A stretch of DNA of 64,000 nucleotides from Clostridiales bacterium (lineage in GTDB: Bacteria > Bacillota > Clostridia > Christensenellales > Aristaeellaceae): assembly GCA_012728815.1 (NCBI GenBank), contig JAAYEI010000012.1, positions 18,467 to 82,466 of the forward strand, in the 5' to 3' direction. Below the pieces are notes generated by a model. That model ran no database searches. It was not told the DNA's origin and saw only the letters and a list, made by a program, of their open reading frames with translations. A program made the position numbers and the translations under genes. Shown one piece after another: positions 33,670 through 42,114 of this stretch. Positions within the stretch are counted from its first letter, which is position 1. Each line of letters opens with the position of its first letter.

Positions 33670-35112
33670 ATGGCAAAGCAGGCAAAACAGGAATTCGTGC
33701 AGCACATCACCCCCCGGGAGGAGAACTTCTCCCAGTGGTATACCGATGTGGTCAAGATGGCTGATTTGATGGACTATACCCCGGTGCGCGGCTGCATGGC
33801 GATGAAGCCCTATGGCAACCGCATCTGGGAACTGATCCGCGAGGGCATGGACAAGCGTTTCGCGGACACCGGGCACGAGAACGTGTCCCTGCCCATGCTG
33901 ATCCCGGAGAGCCTGCTGATGAAGGAGGCTGAGCATGTGGAGGGTTTCGCGCCGGAGGTGGCCTGGGTAACCCAGGGCGGCAACGAGGTGCTGCCCGAGC
34001 GCCTGGCCATCCGCCCCACCTCGGAGGTGCTGTTTTGCACCATGTTCTCCCAGTGGGTGCAGTCCTGGCGCGACCTGCCCCTGAAGTACAACCAGTGGTG
34101 CTCGGTCATGCGCTGGGAGAAGACCACCAGGCCCTTCCTGCGCACGGCGGAGTTCTGGTGGCAGGAGGGGCATACCGTGCACGCCACGGCGGAGGAGGCT
34201 CAGGAGGAAACCCTGCTGATGCTGGAGGTTTACCGCGCCTTCATTGAGGACGTGCTGTGCATCCCGCTGTTCACGGGACAAAAGAGCGACAAAGAGAAAT
34301 TCGCCGGCGCCCGGGCCACCTATTCGGTGGAGGCCATGATGCAGGACGGCAAGGCGCTGCAGGCGGGCACCACGCACAACTTCGGCACCAATTTCACCGA
34401 GCCCTTTGAGGTGCGCTACCAGAACAAGGAGGGTCAGCTGGCCTACTGCCATGAGACCAGCTGGGGCACATCCACCCGGCTGATCGGCGCCATCATCATG
34501 GCGCACGGGGATGAGCGCGGGCTGAAGCTGCCCCCGGGCGTGGCGCCCTTCCAGGCGGTCATCCTGCCCATCGCCGCGCACAAGGGCGGGGTCATGGAAA
34601 CCTGTGAGGAGGCCAAAACGCAGCTGCAGGCGGCCGGCATCCGGGTGAAGCTGGATGACCGGGATCACCTGTCGCCCGGCTGGAAGTTCAACGAGTGGGA
34701 GCTCAAGGGCGTGCCGCTGCGGCTGGAAATCGGCCCCAGGGACATTGAGAAGGGCGTGGCCACCTACATGCGCCGGGACACCTTTGAGAAGGGCATCCTG
34801 CCCCTGAACAGCCTGGCGGAGGGCGTGCGGGCCCTGCTGGAAGACATCACCCGGGAGATGTTCAGCATCGCCAACCAGTTCAGGCTCTCCCGCACCAAGG
34901 ATGTGTTCAGCATGGCGGAGATGGGCGAACAGGTGAATGTGGGCTATGCCCGGTCCATGTGGTGCGGCCGGCGCGCCTGCGAGGACCAGGTCAAGGAGGC
35001 CTTCTCAGCCACCAGCCGCAACATGCCCTTTGACCAGACGCCCATCGCGCCTGACTGCGTGGTCTGCGGGGAGGCGGCGGACAAGGTGATGTACTGGGCC
35101 AAGGCGTACTGA
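33670..35112 (+). CDS. proS: Prolyl-tRNA synthetase, archaeal/eukaryotic-like type
   Basis: A 480-residue class II synthetase. Class II motifs are present: motif 2 in YNQWCSVMRWEKTTRPFLRTAEFWWQEGH and motif 3 in GTSTRLIGAIIMAHGDERGL. The anticodon-binding domain begins near PFQAVILPIA. The C-terminal zinc-binding domain has WCGRRACE and DCVVCGE and ends in YWAKAY, the hallmark of the short type-3 ProRS without an editing insertion. It charges tRNA-Pro. Expression is controlled by the upstream T-box. TTAGGAGG precedes the ATG. Confidence 0.95.
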   Translation: MAKQAKQEFVQHITPREENFSQWYTDVVKMADLMDYTPVRGCMAMKPYGNRIWELIREGMDKRFADTGHENVSLPMLIPESLLMKEAEHVEGFAPEVAWVTQGGNEVLPERLAIRPTSEVLFCTMFSQWVQSWRDLPLKYNQWCSVMRWEKTTRPFLRTAEFWWQEGHTVHATAEEAQEETLLMLEVYRAFIEDVLCIPLFTGQKSDKEKFAGARATYSVEAMMQDGKALQAGTTHNFGTNFTEPFEVRYQNKEGQLAYCHETSWGTSTRLIGAIIMAHGDERGLKLPPGVAPFQAVILPIAAHKGGVMETCEEAKTQLQAAGIRVKLDDRDHLSPGWKFNEWELKGVPLRLEIGPRDIEKGVATYMRRDTFEKGILPLNSLAEGVRALLEDITREMFSIANQFRLSRTKDVFSMAEMGEQVNVGYARSMWCGRRACEDQVKEAFSATSRNMPFDQTPIAPDCVVCGEAADKVMYWAKAY

Positions 35113-35253
35113 CCAGGCAACCAGACGCTGCTCCCCCCGCGGGCCGGCACGGCTCCGCTTCCAGGGGACAGCCCATGAATCGTCCGGCACCGGCCTGGGT
35201 GATGATCAAACCCTGGTGCGGGGGCAGGCGTTCTCCAACATCATCGGTTTTTC

Positions 35254-35315
35254 AGGGACAAGGCAAGGGGGAGTGTGCTTTTCTCCAAAGCGCCACGCCC
35301 CCTGTGTTTGTCCCT
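35254..35315. repeat. Long two-part inverted repeat between convergent genes
   Basis: AGGGACAA (35254-35261) pairs with TTGTCCCT (35308-35315), and after a 4-nt internal loop AGGGGG (35266-35271) pairs with CCCCCT (35298-35303). Further GTG/CAC and CTTT/AAAG pairs extend the stem inward. No T-run follows on either strand. It could be a terminator-like structure for proS and the gamma-glutamyltransferase gene, or a small mobile remnant. Confidence 0.6.
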
Positions 35316-35330
35316 TGTACCTGTCCGTTT

Positions 35331-36959
35331 TTACATGCAAGCGATGTTGCTGTCGGTCCGGCCCTCGGTGCCGCCCAGCAGCGCGCCGTTGTCCAGCTTC
35401 CAGATGATCTGGCCCCGACCAAAGCCAACGCTGTCGGCCATCATCTCCACCTGGTGCCCGCGGGCCTGCAGCTGCCGGGCGATGGCGGGGGAGAATCCGG
35501 CCTCCACCGTGAAGCGCCTGCCCGCCATCCACTGCCAGCGCGGCGCGTCCAGCGCCTGCTGGGGGTTGAGGTGGAAGTCCGCCAGGTTGGTCACCACCTG
35601 CACGTGGCCCTGGGGCTGCATGTAGCCGCCCATCACGCCGAAGGGGCCCACGGCCTGGCCTTGCCTGAGCAGAAAGCCGGGGATGATGGTGTGGTAGCTC
35701 TTCTTGCCCGGGGCCAGGCAGTTGGCGTCCTGCGGGTTGAGGGAAAAATCGGCGCCGCGGTTTTGCAGGGCGATGCCGGTGCCCCGGATCACGATGCCTG
35801 ACCCAAAGCCCATGTAGTTGCTCTGGATGTAGGAAACCATGTTGCCCTCCCCGTCCGCCGTGCACAGGTATACGGTGCCGCCGGCGGCTGGCTGGCCGGG
35901 GCCGGGCAGCGCGGCCTGGTCGGTGATGAGCCGGGCCCGGGCCTGGCCATAGGCGGGGCTGAGCAGGTCCTCCGGGCGCACCCGCATGTGGGCCGGGTCG
36001 GTCACATAATGCTTGGCGTCGGCAAAGGCCAGCTTGATGGCCTCCCACTGCAGGTGGTAGCTGCGCGCCAGTTCCCGCTGGGGCAGGTCCAGGTGCTGCA
36101 GGATGTTCAGGGCCATCAGGGCCACGATGCCCTGGCCATTGGGTGGAATCTGGGCCACGGTGTAGCCGCGGTAGGGCTGGGTGAGGGGCTCCACCCACTC
36201 AGGCGCGTAGGAGGTGAAGTCCTCCGCGGTGAAGTACCCGCCCAGCTGCTCGCTGTCCTGCAGGATGCGTGCCAGGAGCGCGCCTTTGTAAAAGCTTTCC
36301 GCCCCGGTTTCCGCGATCTGGCGCAGGGTGTCCGCGTGGCCGGGCAGGCGCACCATCTGGCCCACCCTGGGCGCCTCGCCATCAAACAGGAAGGTGTCCC
36401 GCCAGGCCTGGTGGGCAGGGCCAAGGTTCTCCGCCTGGTAGTTCGCGGCAGCCCGCTGCCACATCCGGGCCAGCAGCGGGGCAACCGGGTAGCCTTCCTG
36501 GGCGTAGGAAATGGCCGGTGCCAGGGTGGTGGTGAGGGGCAGGCGCCCGAAGCGCTGGCTGAGGGCGGCCCAGCCGGCAGGCGCGCCGGGCACCATGGTG
36601 GGCAGCCAGCCGTACCTGGGCATGGTGTCCGCCCCGCTGGCCTGCTTGACGGTGTCAATGGTGAGCCGGCCGGGCGCGCGGCCACTGGCGTTGAGGCCGT
36701 ACAGGGTCTTGTCCTTCTCAATCCAGACCAGGGCAAAGGCGTCCCCGCCGATGCCGTTGGCGGTGGGCTCCACAACCGTCAGCGCGGTGGCGGCGGCCAC
36801 GGCGGCATCCACCGCGTTGCCGCCCTTTTGCAGCGCCAGCAGCCCGGCCTGCGCGGCCTGGGGGCTTGAGGCGTTCACCATGCCGCCCGCGGCGATGATG
36901 GGGTAGCGCTGGGAGGGATAGGGCAGAAAGCCCGGGTCAAAGGGCAGGGCCTGGCTCAT
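35331..36959 (-). CDS. Gamma-glutamyltransferase family protein
   Basis: From ATG 36959 (GAGGAGG ahead) the product has 542 residues. The Ntn-hydrolase fold is recognisable: AAGGMVNASSPQAAQAGLLAL and GGNAVDAAVAAATALTVVEPTANGIGGDAFALVW near the N-terminus, with the probable autoprocessing nucleophile Thr362 in AGGTVYLCTADGEGNMVS and VMGGYMQPQGHVQV downstream. No signal peptide is evident, so it may be cytoplasmic. It is the last gene of a peptide-transporter operon and its start overlaps the OppF-like gene by 23 bp, so hydrolysis of imported gamma-glutamyl peptides is a reasonable inference. Confidence 0.88.
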   Translation of the reverse strand: MSQALPFDPGFLPYPSQRYPIIAAGGMVNASSPQAAQAGLLALQKGGNAVDAAVAAATALTVVEPTANGIGGDAFALVWIEKDKTLYGLNASGRAPGRLTIDTVKQASGADTMPRYGWLPTMVPGAPAGWAALSQRFGRLPLTTTLAPAISYAQEGYPVAPLLARMWQRAAANYQAENLGPAHQAWRDTFLFDGEAPRVGQMVRLPGHADTLRQIAETGAESFYKGALLARILQDSEQLGGYFTAEDFTSYAPEWVEPLTQPYRGYTVAQIPPNGQGIVALMALNILQHLDLPQRELARSYHLQWEAIKLAFADAKHYVTDPAHMRVRPEDLLSPAYGQARARLITDQAALPGPGQPAAGGTVYLCTADGEGNMVSYIQSNYMGFGSGIVIRGTGIALQNRGADFSLNPQDANCLAPGKKSYHTIIPGFLLRQGQAVGPFGVMGGYMQPQGHVQVVTNLADFHLNPQQALDAPRWQWMAGRRFTVEAGFSPAIARQLQARGHQVEMMADSVGFGRGQIIWKLDNGALLGGTEGRTDSNIACM

Positions 36960-38547
36960 GCGCGACCTCCTCAAGGCTGTCCTTCGTGTACAGGTGGCAG
37001 CAGACGCTGTGGCCGGGGGCGGCCTCCACCATCGGGGGCCTTTGCGCCTGGCAGATGGGTATCATGTCCGGGCAGCGCGGGTGGAACACGCAGCCCCCTG
37101 GCGGGCTGACGGCGGAGGGCACCTCGCCCATCAGCGGCGCCTCGTCGGTTTCAAACTCCGGCACCTGGGGCACCGGCACGCTGGCCAGCAGCGAGCGGGT
37201 ATAGGGGTGCAGCGGCCGGTCAAACAGTGGCTTGGCGGGTGCCAGCTCGCAGATGTGGCCCAGGTACATCACCATCACCCGGTCGCAGAAATGCTTCACA
37301 ACCCCGAGGTTATGGGTAATGAAGAAATAGGTCAAGCCAAACTGCGCCTGCAGGTCGTTGAGCAGCAGCAGCACCTGCGCCTGCACGGACACATCCAGCG
37401 CCGAGAGCGACTCATCCAGCACCACGAAGCGCGGGTGCAGGGCGATGGCCCGCGCGATGCCCACCCGCTGCTTCTGGCCGCCGGACAGCTGGTGGGGGTA
37501 ATAGCCGTGGTGCTCCTCCTTCATGCCCACAATCTCCAGCAGCTCCACCGCCCGCGCCTTGCGGGCGGCCTTGTCAAGCTTGGTGTGGATGCGGAAGGGT
37601 TCCTCAATCGCGCGGCCCACGGTCTGGCGCGGGTCCAGGCTGGCGGCCGGGTCCTGGAAGATCATCTGCAGGTCCCGCCGCACATCGCGCAGCTCCCGCC
37701 CGGACAGCTTGCCCAGGTTGATGCCGCTCTCCTGGTTGTTGTCCAGTTTCTGCCAGTAGGCCGGGTCCCCGCAGCGCTCGGTGAGCATCAGCAGGTTCTG
37801 GTGCTTCATGCCTTCTGCCTGGGCCAGGGCGGCCCGGGCGCTGTCCATGGCCTGGTTCATCCGCCTCTGGGCCAGCTCGGCCGCGGCGCGGTGCTCGGGC
37901 ATGTCCTTTTCACTGTCAGGCAGGTAGGCCGGCGCCAGGCGGCCCAGCCGCAGCAGCTGGCGCCTGGCCTGATGGGCCTGGGTCAGCTGGTGGAGGGCTT
38001 GTGTGTACAGCTGCTGCACCTGGTCCAGGTCCTTGCTGAGGATGAGGGAGCCCACGGTGCGCGAGCCTTCCCGCAGCTGGCGGCTGGCCTGCTTGCGCAG
38101 CTCCAGGGCGCGGAAGGCTTGCCGGTCCGCCCGGCGCGACCAGCGGTTGTAGGCCCGCGTCTCCCTGTGGCTGGCCTGGGCGGAGAACTCCTCCATGTGG
38201 GCCCTGGCGGCCCTGGCCTGGTCCTCCACTTGCAGCGAGCGCTGATAGGCCTTGTCCGCCCGGCGCTGGTAGCGGGGCAGCTTGCGCACTTCCCGGGCGA
38301 AATAGCGCGGCCGCGCCTCCTGCAGGCTCTTGCCGTAGTACACGCAGGCGCCGCTGGTCTGGCGGTAGAGCTGCAGGATGACCCGGCCCAGGGTGCTCTT
38401 GCCGCAGCCGGATTCGCCCACCACGCCCAGTTTCTCGCCCTGGAACACGGTCAGGGAGATGTCCTCCACCGCCTTGATGCTGCGCCCGCCGCCCAGGGGG
38501 AACCGTTTTTTCAGCTTGTTCAGGGTCATCAGGGGGGCAAGGCTCAT
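36937..38547 (-). CDS. Oligopeptide ABC transporter ATPase, OppF type, with ~200-residue insertion
   Basis: A 536-residue ATPase, about 200 longer than usual. Walker A GESGCGKS lies at residues 44-51. After YYGKSL (70-75) comes a basic, Gln/Ala/Arg-rich helical insertion to about 280. The canonical fold resumes with SGRELRDVRRDLQMIFQDP (Q-loop), LSGGQKQR, Walker B FVVLDESLSALD and ITHNLGVV, ending with the CVFHPRC/CQAQRP extension. The insertion lies where the helical subdomain begins. It overlaps OppD by 4 bp and the gamma-glutamyltransferase gene by 23 bp. Confidence 0.9.
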   Translation of the reverse strand: MSLAPLMTLNKLKKRFPLGGGRSIKAVEDISLTVFQGEKLGVVGESGCGKSTLGRVILQLYRQTSGACVYYGKSLQEARPRYFAREVRKLPRYQRRADKAYQRSLQVEDQARAARAHMEEFSAQASHRETRAYNRWSRRADRQAFRALELRKQASRQLREGSRTVGSLILSKDLDQVQQLYTQALHQLTQAHQARRQLLRLGRLAPAYLPDSEKDMPEHRAAAELAQRRMNQAMDSARAALAQAEGMKHQNLLMLTERCGDPAYWQKLDNNQESGINLGKLSGRELRDVRRDLQMIFQDPAASLDPRQTVGRAIEEPFRIHTKLDKAARKARAVELLEIVGMKEEHHGYYPHQLSGGQKQRVGIARAIALHPRFVVLDESLSALDVSVQAQVLLLLNDLQAQFGLTYFFITHNLGVVKHFCDRVMVMYLGHICELAPAKPLFDRPLHPYTRSLLASVPVPQVPEFETDEAPLMGEVPSAVSPPGGCVFHPRCPDMIPICQAQRPPMVEAAPGHSVCCHLYTKDSLEEVAHEPGPAL

Positions 38548-39521
38548 GGGCGCACCTCCAGGTGGTGGCAGGCGGCGCTGTGGCCGGGCGCCAGGGCGCG
38601 CAGCGCGGGCGCCTGCTCCCGGCAGATGTCCGTCGCCCTGCCGCAGCGGGGGTGGAAACGGCAGCCCTCAATGGCCTGGGCGATGTTGGGCGGCGTGCCC
38701 GGGATGGGGGACAGGGTGTAGCCCTCGGATTTGATGTTGGGCACCGCGGCCAGCAGGCCGATGGTGTAGGGGTGGGCGGGCTGCTCAAAGATCTGGCGGA
38801 CGCCCCCCTCCTCCACCTTGACCCCGGCATAGAGCACAATGACCCGGTCGGCGATTTCCGCCACCACGCCCAGGTCGTGGGTGATGAATAGCACCCCGGC
38901 GTCCAGCTGGTGCTTCAGCTGCCGCAGCAGCAGCAGCACCTGCTTCTGGATGGTGACATCCAGGGCGGTGGTTGGCTCATCGGCGATCAGCAGCCGTGGG
39001 TTCAGGGACAGCACCATCGCGATCATCACGCGCTGGCGCAGGCCGCCGGAGAGCTGGAAGGGGTACTGGCGCAGGCGCTCTTCGGGGTTGGACACCCCCA
39101 CCTGTTTGAGGGTCTCCAGGGCCACCCGCCTGGCCTCCTCCTTCCCCAGCCCCAGGTGCAGCTTCAGGCCTTCCGTCATCTGCCGCCCGATGGTGAGCAG
39201 GGGGTTGAGGCAGGTCATGGGCTCCTGAAAAATCATGCCCATCTTGCGCCCGCGCACCTTGTTCATCTGGCGGGGGGACAGCGCGGTCAGCTCCTGCCCG
39301 TCCAGGCGGATGCTCTGCGCCTGGACGGTGGCGTTTTCCGGCAGCAGGCCCATGATGGACAGCGTCATCACGCTTTTTCCGCAGCCGGACTCGCCCACCA
39401 CGCACAGGGTCTCGTGGCGGGCCACCTCAAAGGAGACGCCGTGCAACACCCGGTAATCCTGTTTATGCAGTTGGAAGGAGGTCTTCAGGTCCCTGACCTC
39501 CAGCACCAGGTCGCCCGGCAT
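38544..39521 (-). CDS. Oligopeptide ABC transporter ATPase, OppD type
   Basis: A 325-residue ABC ATPase of normal architecture: Walker A GESGCGKS, Q-loop FQEPMTCLNP, signature LSGGLRQR, Walker [14 protein letters not shown]-loop ITHDLGVV and a C-terminal CRFHPRC/CREQAP extension. It follows the binding-protein gene after an 83-bp gap holding a perfect 28-bp palindrome. It overlaps the OppF-type gene by an ATGA junction. Confidence 0.92.
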   Translation of the reverse strand: MPGDLVLEVRDLKTSFQLHKQDYRVLHGVSFEVARHETLCVVGESGCGKSVMTLSIMGLLPENATVQAQSIRLDGQELTALSPRQMNKVRGRKMGMIFQEPMTCLNPLLTIGRQMTEGLKLHLGLGKEEARRVALETLKQVGVSNPEERLRQYPFQLSGGLRQRVMIAMVLSLNPRLLIADEPTTALDVTIQKQVLLLLRQLKHQLDAGVLFITHDLGVVAEIADRVIVLYAGVKVEEGGVRQIFEQPAHPYTIGLLAAVPNIKSEGYTLSPIPGTPPNIAQAIEGCRFHPRCGRATDICREQAPALRALAPGHSAACHHLEVRP

Positions 39522-39556
39522 CGCGCGCTCCTTTCGTGGTTCCAGTCCTGGGGTGG

Positions 39557-39584
39557 CCCCTCCCCGCCAGCTGGCGGGGAGGGG
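39557..39584 (-). other. Perfect 28-bp palindrome after the binding-protein gene
   Basis: CCCCTCCCCGCCAG is followed directly by its reverse complement CTGGCGGGGAGGGG. In RNA this makes a very stable stem. It lies between the binding protein (stop 39605) and the OppD-type gene and probably stabilises the upstream message. Confidence 0.65.
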
Positions 39585-39604
39585 TTGATGTCATGGGTCA
39601 TGGG

Positions 39605-41143
39605 TCAGGGGGTCAGCTGGAACTCCTTGATGTAGAAGGAGCCGTCCGTGGTCAGGTCCACGTTGGTGTAGTCCTTGTTGTTCCACGCGAAGTCGTACTC
39701 GGCGTTGAACAGGGGCGCCACAAAGGCCTCGCTCATCAGCAGTACGTTGGCGGCGTTGAGGGCCTCCATGCGCTTGGCGATGTCCACCGTGGTCTTGGAG
39801 TCCCGGACCAGCTGATCAAAGGCTTCGCTGTTGATCTTGTTGCGGGCGGACACCTTGGATTCCCAGTTGGGCTCCAGCAGCTCGGTGCCATCCCGGGTAA
39901 CGTTGGACCAGGCGGCCAGGGTGATGTCAAAGCGGTCCTCCAGCTTGCTCTCGGTCAGCCAGGCCGCCCAGTCAATCATCTCCATGGTCACGTTGTTGAA
40001 GCCGGCCGCCTTGAGGTTGGCCTGGAAGAACTCGCCCATGGGCGTGTACATGGGGGAGGTGGGCACCAGGAAGTGGATGGGCTCGTCCTGCCAGTTGTTG
40101 GCGGCAATCAGCGCCTTGGCGCCTTCCAGGTCGTAGGTGATGCAGGCGGCTTCCGCCGCCGCGTCATAGCCCAGCACCTTGGGCCCGATGACGGAGTTGG
40201 CCACGGTGGCCTTGCCCTCCATCACATACTGCACATAGCTTTCCTTGTCGATGCTCTTGATGATGGCGGTGCGGAAGTCCTTGTTGGCCATCAGTGGGTT
40301 GACCCAGGAGGTGGGGCGCAGGGGCAGGTAGTAAATCTGCGCGGAATCCTGTGTACCCAGGCTCACCCCCTGCATGGACTGCACCCGGGGCAGGGATTCG
40401 ATGGTGATGGAGGGGATGAAGTCCGCCTCGCCGGTTTGCAGGCGGGCCAGGGCGGTGGATTCCTCCAGGATGATGGTCATCACCACGTCCTCAATCGCCG
40501 GCTTCTCGCCCCAGTACTGGTCAAAGCGCTTGAGGGTCACGCTGGAGCCGGACACGGCGGACACAAACTGGTAGGGGCCGGTGCCGCAGGGCTGCACCAT
40601 CAGGTCCTGGGCCTGTTGGGCGGAGGGGGAGACGATGGCGGAGTTGGTGTGGGCCAGCTTGGCCAGCAGCACGCCGTCCTCGTAGCTCAGGTTGATTTTG
40701 AGCGTATGCTCGTCCACCGCCTCCAGGGATTCCATGCTGGCGGCCAGCGAGGCGCGGGCGGAACCAAAGTCCGGGTCCTTGATCAATTCAAAGGTGTGCT
40801 TGACCGCCTCGGCGTCAAACGGTGTGCCGTCGTGGAAGACCACACCTTCGCGCAGCTTGATGGTGACGGACTTGCCATCCTCGGCAAACACCGGCATCTC
40901 CGCCGCCAGAAGCGGCTCGATGCTGCCTTCGCGGTTGATGAAGTAGAGGGTCTCATACATCTGGGTGTTCACGTAGGTGGAGGCGCGGTCGTTGGTGCGC
41001 AGCGGGTCCATGCCGGCCACGTTGCTGGTGAGCACCACCTGAAAGGGGCCGGTGGCGGCCAGGGCGGGCGCGGACAGGGTGAGCAGCAGCGCGGCGCACA
41101 GCAGCAGCGCAAGCCATCTTGGAGCGCGGTTTGGTCTGGTCAT
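39605..41143 (-). CDS. Peptide ABC transporter substrate-binding protein (SBP family 5, conventional order)
   Basis: From ATG 41143 (AAAGGAG ahead) the product has 512 residues. The signal peptide ends in SAPALAATGP, a signal-peptidase-I site; the Cys in LLLCAALL is not in a lipobox. The mature protein starts with FQVVLTSNVAGMDPLRTND, then KSVTIKLREGVVFHDGTPFDAEAVKHTF, and ends with LLMSEAFVAPLFNAEYDFAWNN and SFYIKEFQLTP. This is the normal family order and contrasts with the permuted protein at 6077-7927. It should deliver peptides to the neighbouring permeases. Confidence 0.92.
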   Translation of the reverse strand: MTRPNRAPRWLALLLCAALLLTLSAPALAATGPFQVVLTSNVAGMDPLRTNDRASTYVNTQMYETLYFINREGSIEPLLAAEMPVFAEDGKSVTIKLREGVVFHDGTPFDAEAVKHTFELIKDPDFGSARASLAASMESLEAVDEHTLKINLSYEDGVLLAKLAHTNSAIVSPSAQQAQDLMVQPCGTGPYQFVSAVSGSSVTLKRFDQYWGEKPAIEDVVMTIILEESTALARLQTGEADFIPSITIESLPRVQSMQGVSLGTQDSAQIYYLPLRPTSWVNPLMANKDFRTAIIKSIDKESYVQYVMEGKATVANSVIGPKVLGYDAAAEAACITYDLEGAKALIAANNWQDEPIHFLVPTSPMYTPMGEFFQANLKAAGFNNVTMEMIDWAAWLTESKLEDRFDITLAAWSNVTRDGTELLEPNWESKVSARNKINSEAFDQLVRDSKTTVDIAKRMEALNAANVLLMSEAFVAPLFNAEYDFAWNNKDYTNVDLTTDGSFYIKEFQLTP

Positions 41144-41170
41144 GATGTGGTCTCCTTTGTGTATTTGCTG

Positions 41171-41187
41171 CGCGCGGGTTCCGCGCG
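41171..41187 (-). other. Intercistronic hairpin before the binding-protein gene
   Basis: CGCGCGG and CCGCGCG pair around GTT, between the OppC-type stop and the binding-protein start. With the palindrome at 39557-39584 the binding-protein message is bracketed by stems on both sides. Confidence 0.5.
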
Positions 41188-41193
41188 ACGGCT

Positions 41194-42114
41194 TCAGGTT
41201 TTCAGGCTGGGGTCCAGGATGTCGCGCAACTTGTCCCCCAGGATGTTCAGGCAGATCACGGTCAGCATCACGGCGGCGCCAGGCAGGATAATCAGGCTGG
41301 GGCGCTGCCAGAGGTAGTTCTTGCCGGTGGCGATCAGGCCGCCCCATTCAGGCGCGGGCGCTGGCACACCCATGCCCAGGTAGCTCAGGGTGGAGATGGA
41401 AATCAGCGAGGTGCCCATGCGCATGGTGGCCACGACGATAATGATAGGCAGGGTGTTCTGGAAGACATGCCGGGTCAGGATGCGCGCGTCCGACGCCCCC
41501 AGGGAGCGGATGGCCATGACATAGTCCTCCTCGCGCACCTGCAGCACCCGGCTGCGCACCATGCGCGCGAAGGAGGGCACCGACCAGATGCTGATGGCCA
41601 TGGTGGCGTTGAAGGTGCTGCTGCCCAGCATGGCCACAATCAGCATGGCCAGCAGGATGCCCGGAAAGGTGAACAGCAGGTCCATCAGGCGCATGATGAG
41701 GTTGTCCAGGCGCTTGTAGTAGCCGGCCAGCATGCCCAGCACCACGCCCCAGAACAGGCCCATGGCGGTGGAAACCAGCCCCACCATCAGGGAAGTGCGC
41801 CCGCCGTAGAGCAGCCGGGAGAGCATGTCCCGCCCCAGGTGGTCGGTGCCCAGCGGGTGCAGGGGGCTCACCTTCATCCGGTCCACCGGGTTGTCGCTCC
41901 ATTGCGCCCAGAAGCCGGGGGCCAGGCGGCTGGCCACATCGGTGTCCTCCGGCCCCCAGGGGGTGATGAGGGGTGCCAGCGCCAGCACCACCACCAGCGC
42001 CAGCAACAGGATGAAGCACAGCGTGGCCAGCTTGTTCTTCAGCAGCTTGCGCCCCGCGGCGCGCAGCCCGCCACGGGTGTAGGGGTTGAAGGTTGTCTTC
42101 GCCGCGCCGCTCAT
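41194..42114 (-). CDS. Peptide ABC transporter permease, OppC type
   Basis: A 306-residue permease from ATG 42114, overlapping the OppB-type stop by an ATGA junction. It has the OppC N-terminal segment (LCFILLLALVVVLALAPLITPWGPEDTD), HPLGTDHLGRDMLSRLLYGGRTSL, and an EAA loop in YVMAIRSLGASDARI. Together with the OppB-type protein it forms the pore of the second peptide importer. Confidence 0.93.
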   Translation of the reverse strand: MSGAAKTTFNPYTRGGLRAAGRKLLKNKLATLCFILLLALVVVLALAPLITPWGPEDTDVASRLAPGFWAQWSDNPVDRMKVSPLHPLGTDHLGRDMLSRLLYGGRTSLMVGLVSTAMGLFWGVVLGMLAGYYKRLDNLIMRLMDLLFTFPGILLAMLIVAMLGSSTFNATMAISIWSVPSFARMVRSRVLQVREEDYVMAIRSLGASDARILTRHVFQNTLPIIIVVATMRMGTSLISISTLSYLGMGVPAPAPEWGGLIATGKNYLWQRPSLIILPGAAVMLTVICLNILGDKLRDILDPSLKT

